DNA from: Marthasterias glacialis
Lineage: Eukaryota; Echinodermata; Asteroidea; Forcipulatida; Asteriidae
Direction: 5' to 3'
Length of the DNA: 64,000 bases
Assembly: GCA_911728455.2 (NCBI GenBank)
Contig: OU452229.1
Location: 15,410,076 to 15,474,075 of the forward strand
Of the stretch, positions 54,516 through 61,430 are shown one piece after another. Under the pieces are notes generated by a model. It worked only from the letters and a program-made list of their open reading frames with translations. It had not been told where the DNA came from and did not search any database. Positions within the stretch are counted from its first letter, which is position 1. Each line of letters begins with the position of its first letter. A program made the position numbers and the translations under genes.

Positions 54516-57500
54516 GGGGGGGGGGGGGGGGGGAGGGGCGAAAGTAGCAGCAGTTTTCCCATGTCTCAATGTAGTGTAGGTCCCCAGGAGTGTGAACCCC
54601 ATTAGCGCATGACAAAAACCAGATTAAGTAATAGCAAGGTATCACATGGTCTAGTCACCTTTCATAGAGTACATCTTGGAGATGGTGTGTCTTACCTCTC
54701 GTGGATTGTTAGGGTTTAATATATTGGAACTGACTCCCGTGCTGGGCTTTGTTCGGATTCTCACTTCAATAATCTATCGATTTTGAAGCTAGGTAATTGG
54801 GATATCCAGCCCGAACCATAGCATACGAACATGAAAATAGTTAGTGTATTCGCATATTTGCAACTGACATATAAAATCATGCACTTTTCTCAATTTCAAA
54901 TAACCAGCAGCAGATTTCCATCAACTGGTAAATAATAAGTAATAATAATTCGCAAGCTAGAAGGTTTTTCCGTGAAGAGAGAGAGATAGAGAGAAAAATA
55001 CTTTAATAAAAAAAAAAACAAAAAAAAAACCTGTCTGGCTGATCTCCTCTTGTTCGTATCTCGAGTGAAACCTGAGCCTTATAATATGAAGGTATCGTGT
55101 AGCTACACTTTTGTATCGAGAAGACCAGGTGATTACTAAGTGGGTCAAAGTGACTCGGGAATCCTTCACGAATGAGAGACACACCTGTACAACCTTTCAC
55201 GGGAATCACGGACTGTCCGTCTAGATTTTCCCGCCTTCGGGAGAGATTCGTCATCCTATTTTTGTTCTGGCGATTTGTCGATCCGAAACTGCTACCTGCT
55301 GAAGAATGACTACACATAGGGGGGGGGGTCACTTCTAAGTTCAGATTTTGTTCTTATCCTGCTTCAGCTCCCCACCTATTCTCTTCAAGTTCTACTTTTG
55401 TTCAGTGCAGAAACCCTTTCTTGTTTTCTTCCTTCCCCAAACCTGAATAGAATTCTCAAATCCTCCGCGATGAAACAAACATATTCTTGTCAAATGAAAC
55501 CCCAGCCATAGCAGGCTTTAGTTATATGAGCCTCTGGGACCGATTTGCCCGTAGGGCTTAACTTCTTCGGCCGTGGCACGCTTTATGTATTATCGATTGG
55601 GAGAAAAGAAGACTTGTTATTCGCTCACGGCCCTTGATGCCTCTCATGTGAAACGCTAACCTCCATTTGGGTATGATATAAAAATGTATATCAAATCGTA
55701 GCCCAAATACAGGAACGACGATATTTTTGTTTGCCCAGGAAGTTTCAAGTTACCAATAATTTTGGACTTGCTTATTTCCCAGTAAACATGTAAACTTAAA
55801 CATTGTACCATGAATAACAAAAAAAATGATTTGAAGTTTTGCGTGGTGATGGTATATCATTGATGTAGGTTTGTGGTGTCACTATGCGTCAACCCTTCTG
55901 AGAAGAGATAACTCGACGTTTCGCATAGCATGATCTGTTCGTCTTCAGGATATGATTTGGATAGTGTACAAGAAAGGGAATTGTGCAGCTTGTGGATTCG
56001 TAACTGTGAACTAAAAGTGCAGTTTCCAGACATTTGGCGTCCATTAATTTGGCACCATCTCACGATTAATTATGGGTTTCTCTACTTTTAACATGCGGGT
56101 TATACGGGTCAGAAAACCACACAAGAATTGGCAGCACCAGCAATTTCATTTACGATGGTAGAAGAATTAATCATCACCCATTGTCAAAGACTTCTAAATG
56201 TGTACTCGAGTATTCCATGTCAACTTCTATACTAAACAAAAAATAAAATCAATAAATAAATAAATAATGACCTGGATTCTAGGGCGACCTTCATCAAATG
56301 ACTCCCCCATTGGACTGTGTACAAATAGAGCCTGCAGGAAGTCCAGACTCTGTGGCCCGTTTGTAAATAGGCCTATATGTGATGTGTCACAAGTTAAAAG
56401 GTCTACATACGGATGGCTCCATGGTCTAACCATGATATAACCCAGTGAATACCACTTTATCATGAAATGTACTTGTATATTGAAGTCATTCATATTGCAC
56501 CTTTTTATCCCCATCTAATAAAAGCCTGAGTAAAAGGGGCGCTTTTGGGCTATACAAAGCGTTTGTTTATTAAATGAATATGATTGGAAAATTATTTTAA
56601 AAGTAGAGACTGGCCGAAAGATATTTTAAAAATAGAGTCCGGCCGTAACCTATCAGCAAGAATCAAAGAACACCTATCACACGGCAGACTAGGGACACCG
56701 GGATAAATCTGCAATCGTCAAACATTCTCACGCACAAGACCATCGCATCAACTGGAAGGAAGCAAAACTCATCGCCCCTGTCAAGTTCTGAAACCAACGC
56801 AGAGTCGGGGAAGCCATTGAAATCAAGTCCCACAACGCATCTTCCACAAGACATTGGGGTTCTTTATCAACGACATCTGGTCACCACAACTCATCAAGCC
56901 CACCCGTCCAGCAGCAGCTCACCACAACAATGAAGCGCGCACATCCAGGCAGCAGTCAACCCCCATTCATCATCCCGCCCAAATGTGCATCCCTCCAGAA
57001 GACTTAATTAAGCCTCCGCACCATCCAGGTTTCTCCTGAAGACGAGCAGAGTATACTGTTCGAAATGTCGAGACCACAGCGGCTCTTTTCAGAGCCACCT
57101 CCTCCTCCCAAAAGAGATTTTTTACATGGTTGTACCCGCCCACTTGAAATTGTGTGTTGTGTTTTTGTTCAATTTCGTAAAAGAACGCGGTTCGCAATTT
57201 TGTAAAACCAACCAATCACTTAACAACAAGATTGATCTGTCTACTCACATAAAAAAATGCAATTAGGTCCTAGATGATATTGACAGATTAAAGTGAATGA
57301 GTAATGCATTTTCGAATGGTCAGTCTTTCTCAAAATCTTGATATCGTTTGAACGTTTATAGAAATATGTAAATAGATGCCCTTTAAGATGAATAATCTGT
57401 TAAAAAAGAGACCTTCGTTAAAAGTGCGCATGACCATAAATGATCGCCGCGCAATGGATTCTGGGTGAAATCGGAGTCCGCAAACACTGGCAAAACCTGA

Positions 57501-59469
57501 TTTCTCTTTTCGCTGTACTCGGTTTCCCAGTTTGCATTGCGGTATATATTCAAGATGATCGCTTGCGTAAATGGGCTATTTGGAAAGCCTTTGATGCTAA
57601 ATGGAGTTCGGCTCCATTCAATTGAATCATAATCCAATGCAATCAAAATAAATTCGCTTGGTAACCAACGGTATAAATAACCACTAACCGACATTTTACT
57701 CTAAAACGGGGTCTCCTCGAATCCCGATGATTCTATTTATGAAATAGTGAACCATAGCATAGAAAACTGCCACATAAAAATGTCTCACTCAGTTGCTACA
57801 CTCAAGTGAGCGGGAAATATGTTCAGTCTAAATATTTTGTTATGTAAAATTACAGGATGATATGTTTCCATGCTGAATAAAAATCGATTGGCAATTCTTT
57901 TTTCTTCTTCTTGTCCCTCTTTTTTTTTATACAATTAACAACTTAATGGATAAGAAAAAAAGAAAGAAAAAAAAACCCAACAAAAAACAAGACTATCATT
58001 GTCATCCTCAAAAACACTTGTCTGAGAGTGCGAGCCCCGGAGATCGCCCCGAAACATGATCTCTAGGTTCAATGTTATTTCTTGTTTATCAAGGTTCTTC
58101 GAAGACTACCTTCTGGTAAAAAATATATATATATATCACCACGCAATGCCCTTTTCCCAACAATGTGATAAACTTCCAATATTAGAATTAAGTATAGGTA
58201 TTAAATGACGCCTAAAAACCTGCTGAATGACACATCTTCTTTCTTTTTTTTTGTTTTTATTATCTTTTTTTTTTACTTGTTTCAAATGAATGAAATATGA
58301 GGTTGTATAGTAGGAGCCCTTACTCGTCGTCGTCGTCTGAGCAATCCCAGGACACTCTAGGCAGTAATCCAAACGACTCCGGTGATAAGACTACGAATAA
58401 TAAGTGTGTATTTCTTCCGGGTGTTTTTGTAAGTGTTGCGAATAGTTACAGGAAGGCCACCGGCATTTAAGCCATCATAAAGTTGTTTTTTTTATGAAGA
58501 TGGTTTGGAGATGAGTTGGCAGAAGTTGTAAATTCAAAACTTCATAAAAAAAAACACGTGACAGCCTCCGACATTTTATTAGATGAAATGTGGTCTTGAA
58601 CCTGTGCAATTCAAACCACTGACGCAACAAGATGGTTCACTGGAGGGGGGGGGGGGGGCAATAATTGTAGATTTCTCCCGTATGACGTGGACGAAGGGCG
58701 TGGCAAATGTCTAAATGACTTTGTAGAAAAAAAAGTGTATTTATTTTATTTCAATTTTTTTTTTTTTGGGGGGGAGGGATGATTTTTAAACGTTCAAAGC
58801 ACCCCCTTGCGGGAAGCAACCCTTGCGAAAAGCAATCCTTTTTGGGACTCTTCCCCCGTTTTGTTGTCGGTCCACAGCACCATCTAATTTAAACAAAATG
58901 CTGAAACTCGTTTTGGGACGGCAATGTCGCTTTACCAGTAAAATAACTTCATTAAAGCTATTATTCGCAGTGTGCAGTGTCTCCTGGCTATCTATGTGAA
59001 AACAATCGTCGTGGATTTGCAATTGCATTATGTGCGGCACATCACTTGAGTCTACAATTCAATCAATGTGTTGAGTCTGTAATCACGTCAAGTTACGAAA
59101 GCTTCATAATAATACGGCCAGAATGTGTCCAAAAATCCTTTCCCGACAGGCAAGCAGCGCAATGTTTGAACTCATGAAGTTCATTAATACAGCACCTTGT
59201 AAGGGTTTTATACTAGGCGTTGCAGGAGCAATATCCTGCAGCCAATCACCCCAGAAACCCCCGGGGTGAACCCCTTCTCTTACATGATAAAAGTATACAT
59301 GGTTCTCGTAACGAGCTTGGAACAACATTCAGCGAGCCTTACATAACTTTACGTCCCATCCGAAGGTCGAAGCAATTATGGTCAAGTTTCTTGGTCAAGG
59401 ACACCAGGGCGATGACACTTAACTTGGAACCGGTTCACTATACTGCTCTGCTGCCATGGCATTAGATTG

Positions 59470-59508
<39 letters not shown>

Positions 59509-61392
59509 GTTTCCCAAGTTTCACACTATTCATAATTCATTGAAAAAACAATATGTCACACTCAAGCAGAATTTCAGCCTGGGGCTCGATCCATTTTTCT
59601 TTGAATGACCTAAATCTTGACTTTTCTCGAGGGCAATCCGTCAATTCATTTATGCAACTTAAATAATAATAAAAGTAAAAATAGAATCAAATCTTTCAGT
59701 GGAAACGAAATGCCCCGCCTCCTCCAGATATAAAACAGGCACACCTGAGCCCCACTTATTCTGCCAGAGAAGCGCTGTGCTGTGAATGTGATTTCGAGAA
59801 CATTGCACATACAACCAAACCTTTAGGGTTGGACGTATAGTTCAACACGGTTTTTTTCCCCCCTGAACGGCATTGAGGTCTCCGAAGATTACATATAATG
59901 ATTAAAAATCTATAATTCATACACTTTGCAGTGGAACACTGGCATTTTGTGTATCCAGTATGATAAAAGTGGCGTAGACTTTGTGAAACTAATAGGCCTA
60001 CAACTTTTTCCTAAAAAAAACAGAGTCATCCAACGTAACTGTAAAAAACGATGCATGGTTTTCAGGGGCGGGAACTTCCTTACAATTATATGGGGTCTAT
60101 TGTTCCGTTTCAGCTTGACGCGTAACAATTGATTACAAGCTCTCATCAATACAATGCCACTAAAAGCGTTACATTGACTAATAAAGGTCAACAAATCCAT
60201 CTGACCAAAATGAGGGGAAATGCCCATTAAAATCGAATTTCTGCACTCCCTAAAAAAGTGAAAGTAGAACTTTACAGCTCAACATTGGTAAACTGACTGT
60301 AAATGCTTCCATTCTTTGCACAAATCAAGATATTTGTAATAAAACCAACCTGCGAAAATGTCAGCTCATTTGGTTGTTTCATTTGCGAGAAAACGGTAAA
60401 AATGCATTCAGCATTTTTGTATGCATTCCCATAGGGCATTCCTTTTGTATGCATTTCTATAGTTTTCGTCTCGCTGAGACGAACACTAATTTTGGTTCGT
60501 ATTTAATTTATATTTAAAAACGATACCACTTCAGGCAGAAATATTTCAAGTCAGGCAGAAATATCCAAGGACAGTTTTCAACCATCATTATCTTTGTACC
60601 ATGTTTTTCTTCTTACCAATGTTGAGCTGGGGCACACAACATGCAAACAACATGTAAAAAAAAAACACTAATCAAACTCGGTGGTTACGTTTCAGTGAAA
60701 GCAGCACATTTTGTGTACGTTCAAATCAAGCTTATTTCGATTGTGACAATCGAAATAAGATGAGTTGTGGGGTCTCCTCTTTGAGAGTATTTCAGACGGA
60801 AATAGTTCTCTGGAGGATTAGTACCGGTATGAGATTTAATTTATAATCAGTGAGTTTTATTTGTTGTCTATATTGATGGACGATGAACACGCAAACGCTG
60901 AACTATAGCGTAACGTGGAGTCAGTTACTTTGTTAAGTCTTCATTAGGAGTTTGCTTGAGTTCAACTTAAACAATTGAGATGACTATAGTTTAGTATACT
61001 TAAACAAAGCGCATGCAGCTGGAGCAGGTATGTTAACAACGGTTCAAGATGCAGTGATGACGTACGTTTGTTCTTGACGGATCTTTTTTTTTTATTGAGC
61101 CGATATATATATGCAGATACGTGCACACACTGTCAATACCTGAACTATTTTTGTACAAACGGCTGTCATAACATGTCTCCAATCCATTCAAACTGTGCGT
61201 CAATCTTACGGTTTTAAATATTCTCTTCACTTTTCTTGTCCTTGCATCACATCGGCATAATAAAGTCCGGAGGTTCATTTTCTTTGAGTAAAAACCCAAG
61301 TCTTCAAAGTGCTTGCAGCAAATTAAACGCACATTCTGAAACTGATCGTGTTGTCTTTGTCTAAATATTGAATTATAGATAAAGATCAATAC

Positions 61393-61430
<38 letters not shown>

